A stretch of 64,000 bases of DNA from Neorhizobium huautlense (lineage in GTDB: Bacteria; Pseudomonadota; Alphaproteobacteria; Rhizobiales; Rhizobiaceae), in assembly GCF_030811685.1 (NCBI RefSeq), contig NZ_JAUSRF010000022.1, positions 1 through 64,000 on the forward strand, given 5' to 3'. The notes under the pieces were generated by a model. It did not search any database. It was not told the origin of the DNA and saw nothing but the letters and a program-made list of their open reading frames with translations. Positions within the stretch are counted from its first letter, which is position 1; every line of letters starts with the position of its first letter. The translations under genes and the position numbers were made by a program. Positions 1-8,236 of the stretch are shown here, piece after piece.

Positions 1-2
1 AT

Positions 3-518
3 CGCGACCACGGGTGGGAGGTCCTTATCCCGTCGGTCGCTTTCAAGAACTCGGGGTCATCCTTCTTCGGACAGAAACCATTTCGGCTGATCCTGTCGGA
101 CCTGCTCGATCTCTACAAATATCTCGATGCTTACATCGATCGCCATCGAGCTGTCCTGCTGGATGGTGCCAAAGATCCCGGCACCCTCTTCGTCAAAACG
201 GTGAAAACGATCAGCATCGATGCTGCTTACAATTCGGCGACCTTCTACGAAGCCTGGCGGACCGTCATACAACGCTACGGCATCTACAATCCCTACACCG
301 GGCGAGGTGCGATCAAGGGACTGCTGCCGCATGGTCCACACAATCTGCGCGACATTCTTGCGACGCATATCCTGAAGCAGACCGGATCCTATGAGCAGGC
401 GAGCTACGCCATTCAGGACACACCCGATGTTGTGCAGCAGCATTACGGTCGCTTTCTGCCGCAGGACAAGGCTGCTCTCGCTGCCAAGATCCTCAATCAG
501 GTATGGGAAGCGGCGTAA
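3..518 (+). CDS. tyrosine-type site-specific recombinase/integrase, C-terminal part
   Basis: The reading frame is open from the left edge, so the 5' end lies outside the window; about 171 residues are visible. The C-terminal half carries the end of the tyrosine recombinase catalytic domain: an HxxR-type box (residues HNLRD, near base 340) and, about 30 residues later, a terminal Tyr in HYGRF that would be the nucleophile. Such enzymes cut and rejoin DNA at att sites through a 3'-phosphotyrosine. The gene stops 70 bases before a tRNA T-arm-like motif at 590, an arrangement often seen at the edge of an integrated element. Which element it belongs to, and whether it is complete, cannot be told here. 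Family assignment is fairly sure; the subfamily is not. Confidence 0.75.
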   Translation, partial: RDHGWEVLIPSVAFKNSGSSFFGQKPFRLILSDLLDLYKYLDAYIDRHRAVLLDGAKDPGTLFVKTVKTISIDAAYNSATFYEAWRTVIQRYGIYNPYTGRGAIKGLLPHGPHNLRDILATHILKQTGSYEQASYAIQDTPDVVQQHYGRFLPQDKAALAAKILNQVWEAA

Positions 519-589
519 CCTAGAAAGAGATGCTCGGCTTGGATGCGCAAACCTTATTGGGTCTGGGCCGAGCGTTCTTGTTTAGTTCG

Positions 590-614
590 TTGATGGGATC
601 AGAACCGACGACCC
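590..614 (-). repeat. tRNA T-arm-like motif, copy A
   Basis: A 25-base motif whose plus-strand form follows TTGA-GGGAT-N2-GAACC-N3-GACCC. Its complement resembles the T-arm and 3' part of a tRNA. Four more ungapped copies lie at 31736, 45736, 47155 and 47833, all in the same orientation and all intergenic. No full cloverleaf was found around it. This copy sits between the integrase and a hydrolase. The rest of 519-717 shows nothing else I can support. Confidence 0.45.
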
Positions 615-717
615 GTGATTACCCGTAAGTGGTGTTTTCCTCGCACTTTGACCAGGCGCGTTGGGCCGTTCTGCAGCTACCGCTGCAGCTTTGATGGCAA
701 CAAAGCGCCATTTGCGG

Positions 718-1650
718 TCATTGGGGTTCGGTTGGACGGGGTCGTCGAAACAAAAGGCGGTCTCGCTCGTGGAGGTGACGCGCGCCAATATGTGCTGCTA
801 TCTCATCAGTCAAGAAGTCCAACACGCGCGCAGGAAGCTCATGCCCTACCCCCGGCATGGAAAGCAATCGCGCGCACGGCAAAGATCGCGCCAATGCCCT
901 TCCGTTTTCGATCGGCAGGATGGGATCGTCTTCACCGTGGATCACCAGCGTGGGCTGATCGACATTGCGATATTGCCCTGCCCAATCCTCTGTGGTTGAT
1001 AGCGCGCCGTGATTGAACATGCTGGAGATGTTTTGCGCCCGGCCGAGCATTCGATCGACACCAGCCTTGGCGCGATTTTCATCAAATTCCCCGCCTGAAC
1101 CAGCGCTTAACCGCTCGCTTTGCATCAAGAACTCAGTCACCGCGCGTGGATCATCCCAGTCGACGGTGGGCAGCTTGGAGAAATGATCGAGAAATTCCTG
1201 CGAGATATGCGGCAAAGGCGGACCGTCCCATCCGAGCGGCTCCGAACTGATCAACGTCACTGTCGCCACCCGCTCCGGAAGGCGAACAGCGATCATCTGA
1301 GCAATGTAACCGCCCAGCGACATGCCCACCAGATGCGCTTTCGGAAGGTCGTAGGCATCAAGGATGGCCAGCGTATCGTCCATCATATCTTCGACGGTGT
1401 ACTCCGCTTGACCAAAAGGCACGGTCGAAGATTGACCTGTGTCGCGATGATCAAAGCGGATGACATAGAGGCCACGTCCCGCCAGCGCGGTAACCAATTC
1501 GTCCGGCCAACCATCCATCGATAACGTCGCGCCCATGAGCATCAGGACCGGTGCATCCGAAGACGCACCGCAGGTCCTGGTGGCAATCTTCGTATCGCCC
1601 CGTGAGATGATCTGGTCGGCGTGACCGAGGCTATAGGTGCTGACTGTCAT
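718..1650 (-). CDS. alpha/beta hydrolase
   Basis: A 310-residue protein with the alpha/beta hydrolase fold. The nucleophile elbow GMSLGG is near residue 127, the acid is in HGEDDPILP near residue 240, and the catalytic His is in GVGHELP near residue 266. The oxyanion region (LMLMGATLSMDGW) and the RFDHRDTGQS strand are typical of the family that includes esterases, epoxide hydrolases and aclacinomycin methylesterase-like RdmC enzymes. No signal peptide is present, so it is cytoplasmic. The last 20 or so residues are Arg-rich and look like an added tail. The gene stands alone on the minus strand; substrate unknown. A start further downstream is unlikely because the first residues precede a typical first beta strand. 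Confidence 0.85.
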   Translation of the reverse strand: MTVSTYSLGHADQIISRGDTKIATRTCGASSDAPVLMLMGATLSMDGWPDELVTALAGRGLYVIRFDHRDTGQSSTVPFGQAEYTVEDMMDDTLAILDAYDLPKAHLVGMSLGGYIAQMIAVRLPERVATVTLISSEPLGWDGPPLPHISQEFLDHFSKLPTVDWDDPRAVTEFLMQSERLSAGSGGEFDENRAKAGVDRMLGRAQNISSMFNHGALSTTEDWAGQYRNVDQPTLVIHGEDDPILPIENGRALARSLPCARLLSMPGVGHELPARVLDFLTDEIAAHIGARHLHERDRLLFRRPRPTEPQ

Positions 1651-1695
1651 ATCGAACCTCGCGGGTTTTGCGCCTCGATAGTAACGACCAAAGTG

Positions 1696-1809
1696 CTAGT
1701 GTACGGTAGCCTCAGAGCTGGATGACTGTTTTGCCAACCTTGCTTGGCGCAGGCGCTCTATATTGGCTTCGCACGACGCTGCCTCGGTGTCGTTGATTTC
1801 CAAAGCCAT
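1696..1809 (-). CDS. possible small protein, unknown
   Basis: A 37-residue frame beginning with MALEINDTEAAS and ending in a Ser-rich tail. It is helical and charged in the middle (ANIERLRQARLAKQ). The region before the start has only a weak purine stretch (GAGGACTCAG). It is listed because it fills the gap between the hydrolase and the GST and resembles other short helical proteins in this window. It may be spurious. Confidence 0.25.
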   Translation of the reverse strand: MALEINDTEAASCEANIERLRQARLAKQSSSSEATVH

Positions 1810-1998
1810 CTGAGTCCTCGACTTCTGCCAGGGGTTCAACCTGTTCCATGTTATTTTCGTTGTTATTAATGAAGAAGATATAGGGCGAAGCTGTTCTGCG
1901 GCAACTGCATGCGCACATCCTAATGGAACATCGCAGATCATCGGACATTGGATGAGCACGCACGATTATCGAGGCATGATGCCTCGTATGGAGTTATC

Positions 1999-2634
1999 AT
2001 GTTTATCCTGCATCATCTCAGTAACAGCCGCTCGCAGCGTGTCCTCTGGATGCTGGAGGAACTTGGATTTCCTTACGAAATCCGCTTTTACAAACGCGAT
2101 CCCAAATCCATGCTCGCTCCACCAGAACTGCGCACGATCCACCCGCTTGGAAAGGCTCCAATCTTGGAGGATCAGGTTTCTGGCAAGCCTCTCATTCTCG
2201 TGGAAACCGGAGCGATTTGCGAATACCTAGTGAGCAAGGCCGATGGCCGACTCGGTCCTCCCGATCAATCGGCAGGATTGCTTCGCTATCGACAGTTTCT
2301 GCATTATGCCGAGGGTTCTGTCATGCCGATGCTGCTTGCCAAACTAGCCGTTAGCCGCGTGCCGCTACTGGGGAACAAGGGCGCCAAGCGGATCCAGCCA
2401 ATGATCGATCATCACCTCGACTATATAGAACGGGAGCTCACCGATCGGGCTTGGTTTGCAGGAGACATAATCACAGCCGCCGACATCATGATGAGCTTTC
2501 CTCTTGAAGTTGCGAAAGGTCGAGCGGGGCTCGATGCATCACGACCAGCAACGATGGCTTGGCTTGATAAAATCCACTCTCGCCCAGCCTATCGACTGGC
2601 GCTGACGAAGGGCGGCGAATACGCCTACGCGTGA
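1999..2634 (+). CDS. glutathione S-transferase family protein
   Basis: A 211-residue soluble protein. Residues 1-80 form the thioredoxin-like GST N domain (HHLSNSRSQRVLWMLEELG; GKAPILED with the cis-Pro; LVETGAICEYL, where Glu-Thr matches the glutathione-binding ESxAI position). Residues 95-205 are the helical C domain (GDIITAADIMMSFPL is the N-capping/hydrophobic staple region). The start ATG at 1999 follows GGAG at a usable distance and begins just before the first beta strand; the open frame upstream is not needed. GSTs of this type conjugate or reduce electrophiles in the cytoplasm. The gene is monocistronic as far as can be seen. No stress-type promoter of the GGAAC class precedes it at the right spacing. 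Confidence 0.85.
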   Translation: MFILHHLSNSRSQRVLWMLEELGFPYEIRFYKRDPKSMLAPPELRTIHPLGKAPILEDQVSGKPLILVETGAICEYLVSKADGRLGPPDQSAGLLRYRQFLHYAEGSVMPMLLAKLAVSRVPLLGNKGAKRIQPMIDHHLDYIERELTDRAWFAGDIITAADIMMSFPLEVAKGRAGLDASRPATMAWLDKIHSRPAYRLALTKGGEYAYA

Positions 2635-2751
2635 CAGCCGATATCGTGTGGCGGAAGTTATCAGCGCGCCATCTTTGCAAATTCTTTGACCACGTCCGAC
2701 GGATTCAAGCCTCTATCGAAGCGACATCGCATCAGCACCCACCGTGCAACG

Positions 2752-2922
2752 CTAACCTTTGGGGTTCACGACTTCAGATGCCGGCTGGTTTGCGGTCTCT
2801 CCCGGCTTCAGGACGAACACGTAAGCTCCCCCGATGATCAGACCAAGGACAAAGATCACTCCGACGAAGGTGAACATGCCGCGACGGGCCTTGCTTCCAG
2901 CACTCATAATTTTCACTTTCAT
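2752..2922 (-). CDS. small single-pass membrane protein
   Basis: About 56 residues: a short basic N terminus (MKVKIMSAGSKARRG), one strongly hydrophobic helix (MFTFVGVIFVLGLIIGGAYVFVL) and a polar tail. The alternative start is the Met at 2907. It overlaps the end of the preceding minus-strand small gene (2927) closely and is probably its operon partner downstream of the ABC transporter and mgtC. Unknown function; the topology suggests the N terminus is inside. Confidence 0.5.
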   Translation of the reverse strand: MKVKIMSAGSKARRGMFTFVGVIFVLGLIIGGAYVFVLKPGETANQPASEVVNPKG

Positions 2923-2926
2923 AGCT

Positions 2927-3181
2927 TCACAGGGGTGGATCAATGATGCTGCTTCGGCCGTCGACGTGTCCGCCTCGGTCTGTCATCCACCATTGAGTGA
3001 GGTAAACGATCGTGCAGAGTGCCGCACATAAAACGATGATAGCAATCATCGCCTTAAGACCGTCGAAGCGTGTAGATTGTCGGTTTGAGGACGGCCGGTC
3101 GTTTTTCATCCCGCCATAAACACATGACCGTGGCTTCGGTTCCGACGCCTCGGCGAATTGCGCTCCATTAACCGCTGTCAC
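2927..3181 (-). CDS. small single-pass membrane protein (QWWMT family)
   Basis: If the GTG at 3181 is used (its GTGA overlaps the stop of mgtC) the product has 84 residues; an ATG at 3109 gives 60. The conserved part is one membrane helix (AMIAIIVLCAALCTIVYL) followed by TQWWMTDRGGHVDGRSS-I-DPP. The protein at 50648-50818 has the same layout and nearly the same end (GQWWMTEPSGDVDAKSS-T-DPP), so the two are paralogues, which supports both as real genes. Function unknown. The stop/start overlap suggests translational coupling to mgtC. Confidence 0.65.
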   Translation of the reverse strand: MTAVNGAQFAEASEPKPRSCVYGGMKNDRPSSNRQSTRFDGLKAMIAIIVLCAALCTIVYLTQWWMTDRGGHVDGRSSIIDPPL

Positions 3182-3642
3182 TTGTCCGTGCCATCGGATT
3201 CATTTCTCTCAGATTTGAAATTGGTCATGATCCGAAGAGTTGCAAAAGTCGCAATCGAAAGCACAATCGCTGTGTCATATGCTCCAAGACCAACCGCGGT
3301 ACCGATCGCGCCGGTGGCCCAGATGCTGGCTGCAGTCGCCGTCCCACGCGTGCCAAGCTTACCGACAAGTATCGCACCGCCGCCAATGAAGCCAACGCCA
3401 TTGATGATGCCCTCCACGATACGTGCTGTCGCCTCCGCATTACCCGTCGTGACTGCTTCCGTCGCCTGAATGAACCCGCAGGCGGCGATCGCCACAAGAG
3501 GAAAGGTTCGCAGGCCGGCACTGCGCTCATTACGCTCGCGATCCCAGGCGATTGGAAGCGCAAGGACATAGGCGACAAGAAGTGCGACCAGATGAGGGAC
3601 AATATTCAATTCGACGCCGACAGATGCTAGCCACTCACTCAA
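3178..3642 (-). CDS. MgtC/SapB family membrane protein
   Basis: A 154-residue multi-pass membrane protein with the MgtC hallmark signatures: RERNERSAGLRTFPLVAIAAC after the first helix, then GVGFIGGGAILV and the GTATAASIWATGAIGTAVGLG segment. MgtC proteins are linked to Mg2+ limitation, acid stress and survival in hosts, partly by acting on the F-type ATPase. The start was chosen at the TTG at 3642 because an AAGGAG ribosome-binding site lies just upstream of it; a TTG 12 codons earlier has no such site. It follows the ABC transporter with about 40 bases from that gene's stop to this start and is very likely co-transcribed with it. It is shorter than MgtC of Salmonella because the C-terminal soluble domain is missing, as in SapB-type members. 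Confidence 0.85.
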   Translation of the reverse strand: MSEWLASVGVELNIVPHLVALLVAYVLALPIAWDRERNERSAGLRTFPLVAIAACGFIQATEAVTTGNAEATARIVEGIINGVGFIGGGAILVGKLGTRGTATAASIWATGAIGTAVGLGAYDTAIVLSIATFATLRIMTNFKSERNESDGTDK

Positions 3643-3684
3643 CCGGCCTCTCCTTTGTGTTATGCTGTTGGCGAGCAATATGGA

Positions 3685-5664
3685 TCACTTTTTCGGTGCC
3701 CCCATCCTCGGCCATGCCGTTCGCTTCACCACTCTTTGCAGCAATGACCGCGATTTGCCCTTAACCGGAAGAAGATCGATATCACTGACGAGCCGTGCAC
3801 CGCCGTCCCGGCGTTCAAGGGTGATCTTACGGCTGTGGAAGGCTTCGAGTTCGGCACGGTGAGCGACACTCAGGATTGTTGCCATCGGAAGTTCTTCCGA
3901 GACGATCTCCATCATCCGGCCCTGGCTTTTGTCGTCGAGTGCCGCAGTTGCCTCGTCCATCACGATGATATCCGGATCGTTCAGCAGAAGGCGCGCGAAG
4001 GTCAGGCGTTGTTTCTCGCCACCCGACAACGTCTGATCCCATGGCGCCTCGTCTTCAATCTTGTCCTTCAAATGACCCAGCCCGACCTTTTCGAGCGCAG
4101 CACCGATCTCTTCAGACGTCCAGATATCTGAAGACTGGGGATAGGACACCGCGCGACGAAGCGTGCCGGTCGGAATGTAGGGCTTCTGGGGAAGCATGAA
4201 CAATCGGCTCTCGGCGCGGAAATTGACGCTGCCGCTGCCCCATGGCCATAGACCGGCGATCGCTCGAACCAGCGTGCTTTTGCCGGAGCCGGATTCTCCG
4301 GCAATCAGCACACGCTCACCAGGCTCGACCTCAACCTGCGTTTCCCTGACCACGGCGGTGCCATCGCCGAGCTTGACGGAGACATCATGAAGGGACAGCA
4401 TCGTGTCGCCTTCCGTATCCCCGCGGGTGATACGACCAAGCGTGTCGCTTTGCTCTGCCCGCTCCAGGCCATCGAGTGACATCATCAGAGACGCGACACG
4501 GCGCGCGCAAGCGTTCCAGTCGGCCAGTCGGGGATAGTTGTCGACCAGCCATCCGAAGGCACCTTGAACGATTGTAAAGGCGGAGGCGGCCTGCATGACC
4601 TGACCGAGCGACATGCTGCCGTCGAGAAATTTTGGCACGCAAAGCAGGACAGGCACGATGGGCGCAATAAGCAGAGAGCTGTGCGAAACGAGCGTCGTGC
4701 GCATGTACTGGTTGGCAAGCTTGCGCCACTGATGCCGCACAGCGCCGAATTTCTTGTCAAGATCGCTACGCTCTTCCTCCTCGCCGCCGAGAAGGGCAAT
4801 GCTCTCGCCATTCTCGCGCACACGTGTCAGCGTATATCGAAACTCGGCCTCAAGCTGGTTTTTGACCTCGGACACCTGGACAAATTGACGTCCGATAATG
4901 GCGATCGAGGTTGAGGTGATGATCGCATAAAGGACTGCGGCAATAACGAGGAACCCGGGAATGGTGATATCGGTGTTGCCGAGCGATATCGTCAGGGCGC
5001 CACCGATCGTCCACAACACGACAATGAAGGTGGAGGCCGACAGGAACGCCGCAATAACGCCGGCCACAAAATCAACGGGGGCCTCGGTTGCAATCCTCAT
5101 ATCCTCCGAAAGCCGCGCCTCCGGGTTCTGGTGATCGCCGTCTATGAGGTTGAGCTGGTAATAGCGGCCATTGGCCAGCCAACGAGCGATTGTTGACTTC
5201 GTCAGCCAGGAACGCCAGCGCCTCTGGATCAGCATCCGCACATAAACCTGCGAGGTGACGATGCCAACACTGCCGATGACCAGCAGCGGGAACAGGGTGC
5301 CGAGATAATAGACCGTCGGGGCATTGCGCTGCTCAATGGCATCGAACAGGCCGCGGTTCCAGACATTGACCCCGTACTGAAAACCAACATTGATGCAGAT
5401 AAGCGCCAGCAGCCCGACCGAAAACGGCCAGGCGGTTGTGTCGCCGCGCCGGCTCCAAAATCCTCGTGCGCTGATCCAGAACCTGCGCAGAAGATATTTC
5501 TTCCTCGCGTGCTCCAACTCTTCGGGAGTCATTTCGGTGTCTGTCTCAACGATGTCGGGCGGCGGCGGGTCGTAATCGCCTTGTTCCTCAACTTGACGCA
5601 CCTCTTTAGGCGCATCCGGATCGGCGCAATCTTTTTGTTTCGATTTCAGCGCATCGTTCTTCAT
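3685..5664 (-). CDS. ABC transporter, fused membrane and ATPase (SbmA/BacA-like, YddA type)
   Basis: About 659 residues from the ATG at 5664 (a GTG at 5700 would add 12). Residues about 70-370 form the ABC_membrane_2-type domain with six helices (GFWSRRGDTTAWPFSVGLLAL; WRSWLTKSTIARWLANGRYYQL is the typical motif of the SbmA/BacA/YddA group). Residues 420-640 are the ATPase: Walker A GESGSGKST, signature LSGGEKQR, Walker B IIVMDEATAALD, H-loop SVAHR. Relatives move peptides, vitamin B12 analogues or very-long-chain fatty acids; SbmA/BacA proteins themselves lack the ATPase. The N terminus is acidic with a PPPP stretch. It heads a minus-strand operon with mgtC and two small membrane proteins. 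No GGAAC-type promoter is seen on the minus strand upstream. Confidence 0.88.
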   Translation of the reverse strand: MKNDALKSKQKDCADPDAPKEVRQVEEQGDYDPPPPDIVETDTEMTPEELEHARKKYLLRRFWISARGFWSRRGDTTAWPFSVGLLALICINVGFQYGVNVWNRGLFDAIEQRNAPTVYYLGTLFPLLVIGSVGIVTSQVYVRMLIQRRWRSWLTKSTIARWLANGRYYQLNLIDGDHQNPEARLSEDMRIATEAPVDFVAGVIAAFLSASTFIVVLWTIGGALTISLGNTDITIPGFLVIAAVLYAIITSTSIAIIGRQFVQVSEVKNQLEAEFRYTLTRVRENGESIALLGGEEEERSDLDKKFGAVRHQWRKLANQYMRTTLVSHSSLLIAPIVPVLLCVPKFLDGSMSLGQVMQAASAFTIVQGAFGWLVDNYPRLADWNACARRVASLMMSLDGLERAEQSDTLGRITRGDTEGDTMLSLHDVSVKLGDGTAVVRETQVEVEPGERVLIAGESGSGKSTLVRAIAGLWPWGSGSVNFRAESRLFMLPQKPYIPTGTLRRAVSYPQSSDIWTSEEIGAALEKVGLGHLKDKIEDEAPWDQTLSGGEKQRLTFARLLLNDPDIIVMDEATAALDDKSQGRMMEIVSEELPMATILSVAHRAELEAFHSRKITLERRDGGARLVSDIDLLPVKGKSRSLLQRVVKRTAWPRMGAPKK

Positions 5665-5741
5665 GGCGGCATCAACGAACCATGGAACCAAAGGTTTCAC
5701 CGCGGACGTGTCGTCGCTGTCGTTATCTAGATGGAGTCGAT

Positions 5742-5766
5742 GGAACCTTCAGTATGACGGCATGTT
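5742..5766 (+). promoter_or_regulatory. EcfG-type promoter (GGAAC-N17-GTT)
   Basis: GGAAC at 5742-5746 and GTT at 5764-5766 with 17 bases between, the layout of general stress response sigma factor (EcfG/RpoE2) promoters. It lies about 55 bases before the 5822 gene. Confidence 0.65.
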
Positions 5767-5821
5767 TATCGGGCTTTGAATTTCTGAAATGGCCTGCGAC
5801 GTAGGAAGATGAGGAACGCCG

Positions 5822-6124
5822 ATGGCATTGGAAGACGACTATTCACAAGGGATCGAAGCCGCGATTATTGCCACCGGGCAGATACAGACCCGAGCCAAAG
5901 CAGTCGTCATGCTTGCCGAAGATTCGCACAATGAGGTCGCGCTCGCTTTCGCACAGTCCGCGGTCGATGCCTCAGAGCTAGCGATGGAAAATTTTCAGAG
6001 CGCGATCCTATTCATTCAAGAGTCTGACAAGACTGAACATCTGTCGAAACAGGCAAGTGCCAGTTTGCAACTCAGCGAAGCTGAGCTTGTCAGGGCAGAG
6101 AACGCTTTGGGCCTGAGGGCTTAG
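5822..6124 (+). CDS. small helical protein, unknown
   Basis: A 100-residue soluble protein, Ala-, Glu- and Ser-rich and predicted to be almost wholly helical (long runs such as HNEVALAFAQSAVDASELAM). No signal peptide, membrane segment or cysteine. GAGGAACGCCG precedes the start. I do not recognise the family. It stands between two divergent transcription units and has its own stress-type promoter, so a role in the general stress response is inferred only from that context. Confidence 0.65.
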   Translation: MALEDDYSQGIEAAIIATGQIQTRAKAVVMLAEDSHNEVALAFAQSAVDASELAMENFQSAILFIQESDKTEHLSKQASASLQLSEAELVRAENALGLRA

Positions 6125-6134
6125 GCGCGCACCC

Positions 6135-6335
6135 TCACTTATTCGGCTCGTCCCTTTCCTTCACCATTTCCGGAGGGGCAACAGGCGTTTCCAAGGCGTT
6201 TGTCGCGCCTTCGGTTTCTTCGTAAGCCGGGATGTTCTCCGGAATGTCGCTATAACCTGCGTCTGCGTGATGCTTCTCAGCAGCCTCGGCATCTGCACCA
6301 TGGCCGCGCGCTTGGTCTTCATCCAACATGGTCAT
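6135..6335 (-). CDS. small acidic protein, unknown
   Basis: A 66-residue very acidic protein (MTMLDEDQARGHGADAEAAEK, then NIPAYEETEGATNALETPVAPPEMVKERDEP), probably disordered. A second in-frame Met two codons on could serve as start. It is transcribed away from the 6426 oxidoreductase gene from the shared promoter at 6366-6393. The family is unknown to me; short acidic, His-containing stress proteins of this kind are common in rhizobia. Confidence 0.55.
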   Translation of the reverse strand: MTMLDEDQARGHGADAEAAEKHHADAGYSDIPENIPAYEETEGATNALETPVAPPEMVKERDEPNK

Positions 6336-6365
6336 GTCATTTCTCGCTTTTGTTGATCTCCAAAC

Positions 6366-6393
6366 GGAACGAAGTCGGACGCGCGACTGTTCC
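6366..6393. promoter_or_regulatory. overlapping divergent EcfG-type promoters
   Basis: GGAAC (6366-6370) and GTTCC (6389-6393) are 18 bases apart and form an inverted repeat. Read on the plus strand it is GGAAC-N18-GTT, 33 bases before the 6426 start; read on the minus strand it is GGAAC-N18-GTT again (N17-CGTT), 31 bases before the 6335 start. Each strand's -35 element thus also supplies the other strand's -10 element. Confidence 0.65.
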
Positions 6394-6425
6394 ATCGGCT
6401 TGAATTTCACCAAGGACAAGCCAGA

Positions 6426-7847
6426 ATGCCATCAGACCAAAACCCCAGAACCGATATCGAATGCGAAGTGGCCGTGATTGGGGCCGGCACTGCGGGGCTG
6501 GCAGCCGAACGCAGCGCCCGGCGCGCCGGCGCAAAAACGCTTCTTATTGATGAAAGGTTTGCCGGAACGACATGCGCGTCCGTCGGCTGTATGCCTTCCA
6601 AGCTTCTGATCGCGGCGGCGAAGGTTGCTCACAGCATCGCCGCCGCGCCACAGTTTGGAATATATCCGGGAAACCTGGCCATCGACGGCAAAGCGGTGAT
6701 GCACCGTGTTCGAACTCTGCGTGACGAGTTCGTGGCATCCGTCCTCAAATCCATCGATGAGATACCAGACGATACAAAACTGATGGGCAAAGCTACGTTC
6801 GCCAGTGGCAGCAATTTGAGGGTTGGCGACAAGACAGTAAGAGCCAAGTCCGTCGTGATCGCCACGGGCTCAAAATCGAGCATTCCGAAAACGTTCGATC
6901 GCCTTGATAATATCCTGACGAACGAGACTATCTTCGAGCTTGAAGACCTCCCCTCCTCGCTCGCGGTCATCGGGGCCGGTCCACTCGGGCTTGAACTTGC
7001 CCAGGCATTTTCTCGACTTGGCGTCGAGGTCATGGTCTTCGATGAAGGCAAAACGGTTTCGGCTTTGAAAGACGAAGACGTGGCGGAATCCCTACATGCC
7101 CTCCTTGAGCAAGAATTTCCCATTCGTCTGAGCGTCGACATCGACGCATCGAGTTCGGACGGGGCAATCGAACTATCCTGGTCCGGTGCATCTCAGGGCA
7201 AAATGCGGTTCACGCATGTCCTCGTTGCGACTGGCCGTCCGCCGAACCTCGATGGACTTGGCCTCGACAATACAGGCATTGAGCTGGACGAGCATGGCAC
7301 GCCGTTATTCGATCGTCAGACAATGCGATGCGGGAAATCCTCGATCTTTCTCGCAGGCGATTCGGACGCACAAGTCCCGATCCTGCATGAGGCTTCTGCA
7401 GAAGGCGCAATTGCAGGCAACAACGCGGCTCGCTTTCCGGAGGTTCGACCTTCGAAACGGTCGACGCCTCTGGCAATAACGTTCACGGATCCTCCGAGCG
7501 CATCTATCGGAGTTCCTGCAGATGAGGATGCAATCACTGGGGTTTCCGACTTTTCGGATCAGGGCCGCGCGAAAGTGGAAGGGCGGAATGTTGGCATGAT
7601 CAGGCTTTACGCCGACAATGAGGGCCGCCTGACAGGGGCGACTTTGGCGGCTCCCGAAGGCGAGCATTTTGCGCATATGATCGCTTGGGCAATCGAAGAT
7701 CGACTGACCGCAATGCAGCTTCTCGACAAGCCGTTTTACCACCCGACCTATGAGGAAGGTTTGCGTTCTGCTCTGAAGCAGATCTGCGATCAGACCCGGC
7801 TTCCATTTGGACAGGACCGTGATGCGGGTTCTGCCCCAGGCGTGTGA
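6426..7847 (+). CDS. FAD-dependent pyridine nucleotide-disulfide oxidoreductase (dihydrolipoamide dehydrogenase-like)
   Basis: A 473-residue class I flavoprotein disulfide reductase. The FAD-binding GxGxxG is AVIGAGTAGLAAE near residue 17, and the redox-active pair is Cys50 and Cys55 (TTCASVGCMPSK). The NAD(P) Rossmann motif VIGAGPLGLELAQ is near residue 180, a second FAD motif (IFLAGD) near residue 315, and the dimerisation domain ends with the catalytic His in YHPTYEEGL. The Glu after it keeps the His-Glu pair. It is the size of E3 and of mycothione or mercuric reductases, but no 2-oxo acid dehydrogenase genes lie nearby, so the physiological disulfide is unknown. The next gene (7858) is 10 bases downstream, and OsmC follows, which points to thiol or peroxide stress. 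Its promoter is the divergent stress element at 6366. Confidence 0.85.
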   Translation: MPSDQNPRTDIECEVAVIGAGTAGLAAERSARRAGAKTLLIDERFAGTTCASVGCMPSKLLIAAAKVAHSIAAAPQFGIYPGNLAIDGKAVMHRVRTLRDEFVASVLKSIDEIPDDTKLMGKATFASGSNLRVGDKTVRAKSVVIATGSKSSIPKTFDRLDNILTNETIFELEDLPSSLAVIGAGPLGLELAQAFSRLGVEVMVFDEGKTVSALKDEDVAESLHALLEQEFPIRLSVDIDASSSDGAIELSWSGASQGKMRFTHVLVATGRPPNLDGLGLDNTGIELDEHGTPLFDRQTMRCGKSSIFLAGDSDAQVPILHEASAEGAIAGNNAARFPEVRPSKRSTPLAITFTDPPSASIGVPADEDAITGVSDFSDQGRAKVEGRNVGMIRLYADNEGRLTGATLAAPEGEHFAHMIAWAIEDRLTAMQLLDKPFYHPTYEEGLRSALKQICDQTRLPFGQDRDAGSAPGV

Positions 7848-7857
7848 GGATTAACAG

Positions 7858-8100
7858 ATGCCCGGAGTGTACAAATCCTTGTTCATCCTTGCCTTCGACC
7901 TTGATCGATCAGGGCAAGCCATCCCCGTATCCGAGCCTAAGCTTGCGCCCGACGAGACCGCAGCAATCGCTGAAGCCCGCCGTCTGGAAGGTCTCCATGC
8001 AGGGGTAGTCGTGTGGAAGCGCGAGGCGAAACCTGTCATCGGCGAAGAAGGCGAGCCCGAAATCCTGTGGCAGGCCGGAGCGCTTGGTGATTTCAACTAA
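7858..8100 (+). CDS. conserved hypothetical protein
   Basis: An 80-residue soluble protein (MPGVYKSLFILAFDLDRSGQ, then IAEARRLEGLHAGVVVWKREAKPVIGEEG). It follows the disulfide oxidoreductase by 10 bases and is most likely in its operon. It has no cysteines and no membrane segment. The alternating strand-helix-strand pattern suggests a small alpha/beta domain. I do not recognise it beyond a probable rhizobial conserved family; a function in the same redox response is inference from position. Confidence 0.6.
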   Translation: MPGVYKSLFILAFDLDRSGQAIPVSEPKLAPDETAAIAEARRLEGLHAGVVVWKREAKPVIGEEGEPEILWQAGALGDFN

Positions 8101-8114
8101 GCGACGTGGCAGGG

Positions 8115-8139
8115 GGAACCATGAAGCTCGCGTCCCGTT
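8115..8139 (+). promoter_or_regulatory. EcfG-type promoter (GGAAC-N17-GTT)
   Basis: GGAAC at 8115-8119 and CGTT ending at 8139. It lies about 100 bases before the OsmC start, farther than the other sites, which leaves a longer leader. Confidence 0.55.
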
Positions 8140-8236
8140 CAGCCCTCGTGATCACCTTCGACACAGCGATCAGCGGTGTGGAAGGACTTGTCGGGTGTCT
8201 TTGATGGACATCCGACCTCAGCAGACAGGGAGAATT

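Noticed and set aside
1860..1960. A GGAAC element before the small 1696 frame and another before the GST
   Set aside because: GGAAC occurs, but no GTT follows at 16-18 bases.
8084..8236. An N-terminal extension of OsmC
   Set aside because: It spans the stress promoter and has no family similarity; the ATG at 8237 has a ribosome-binding site.
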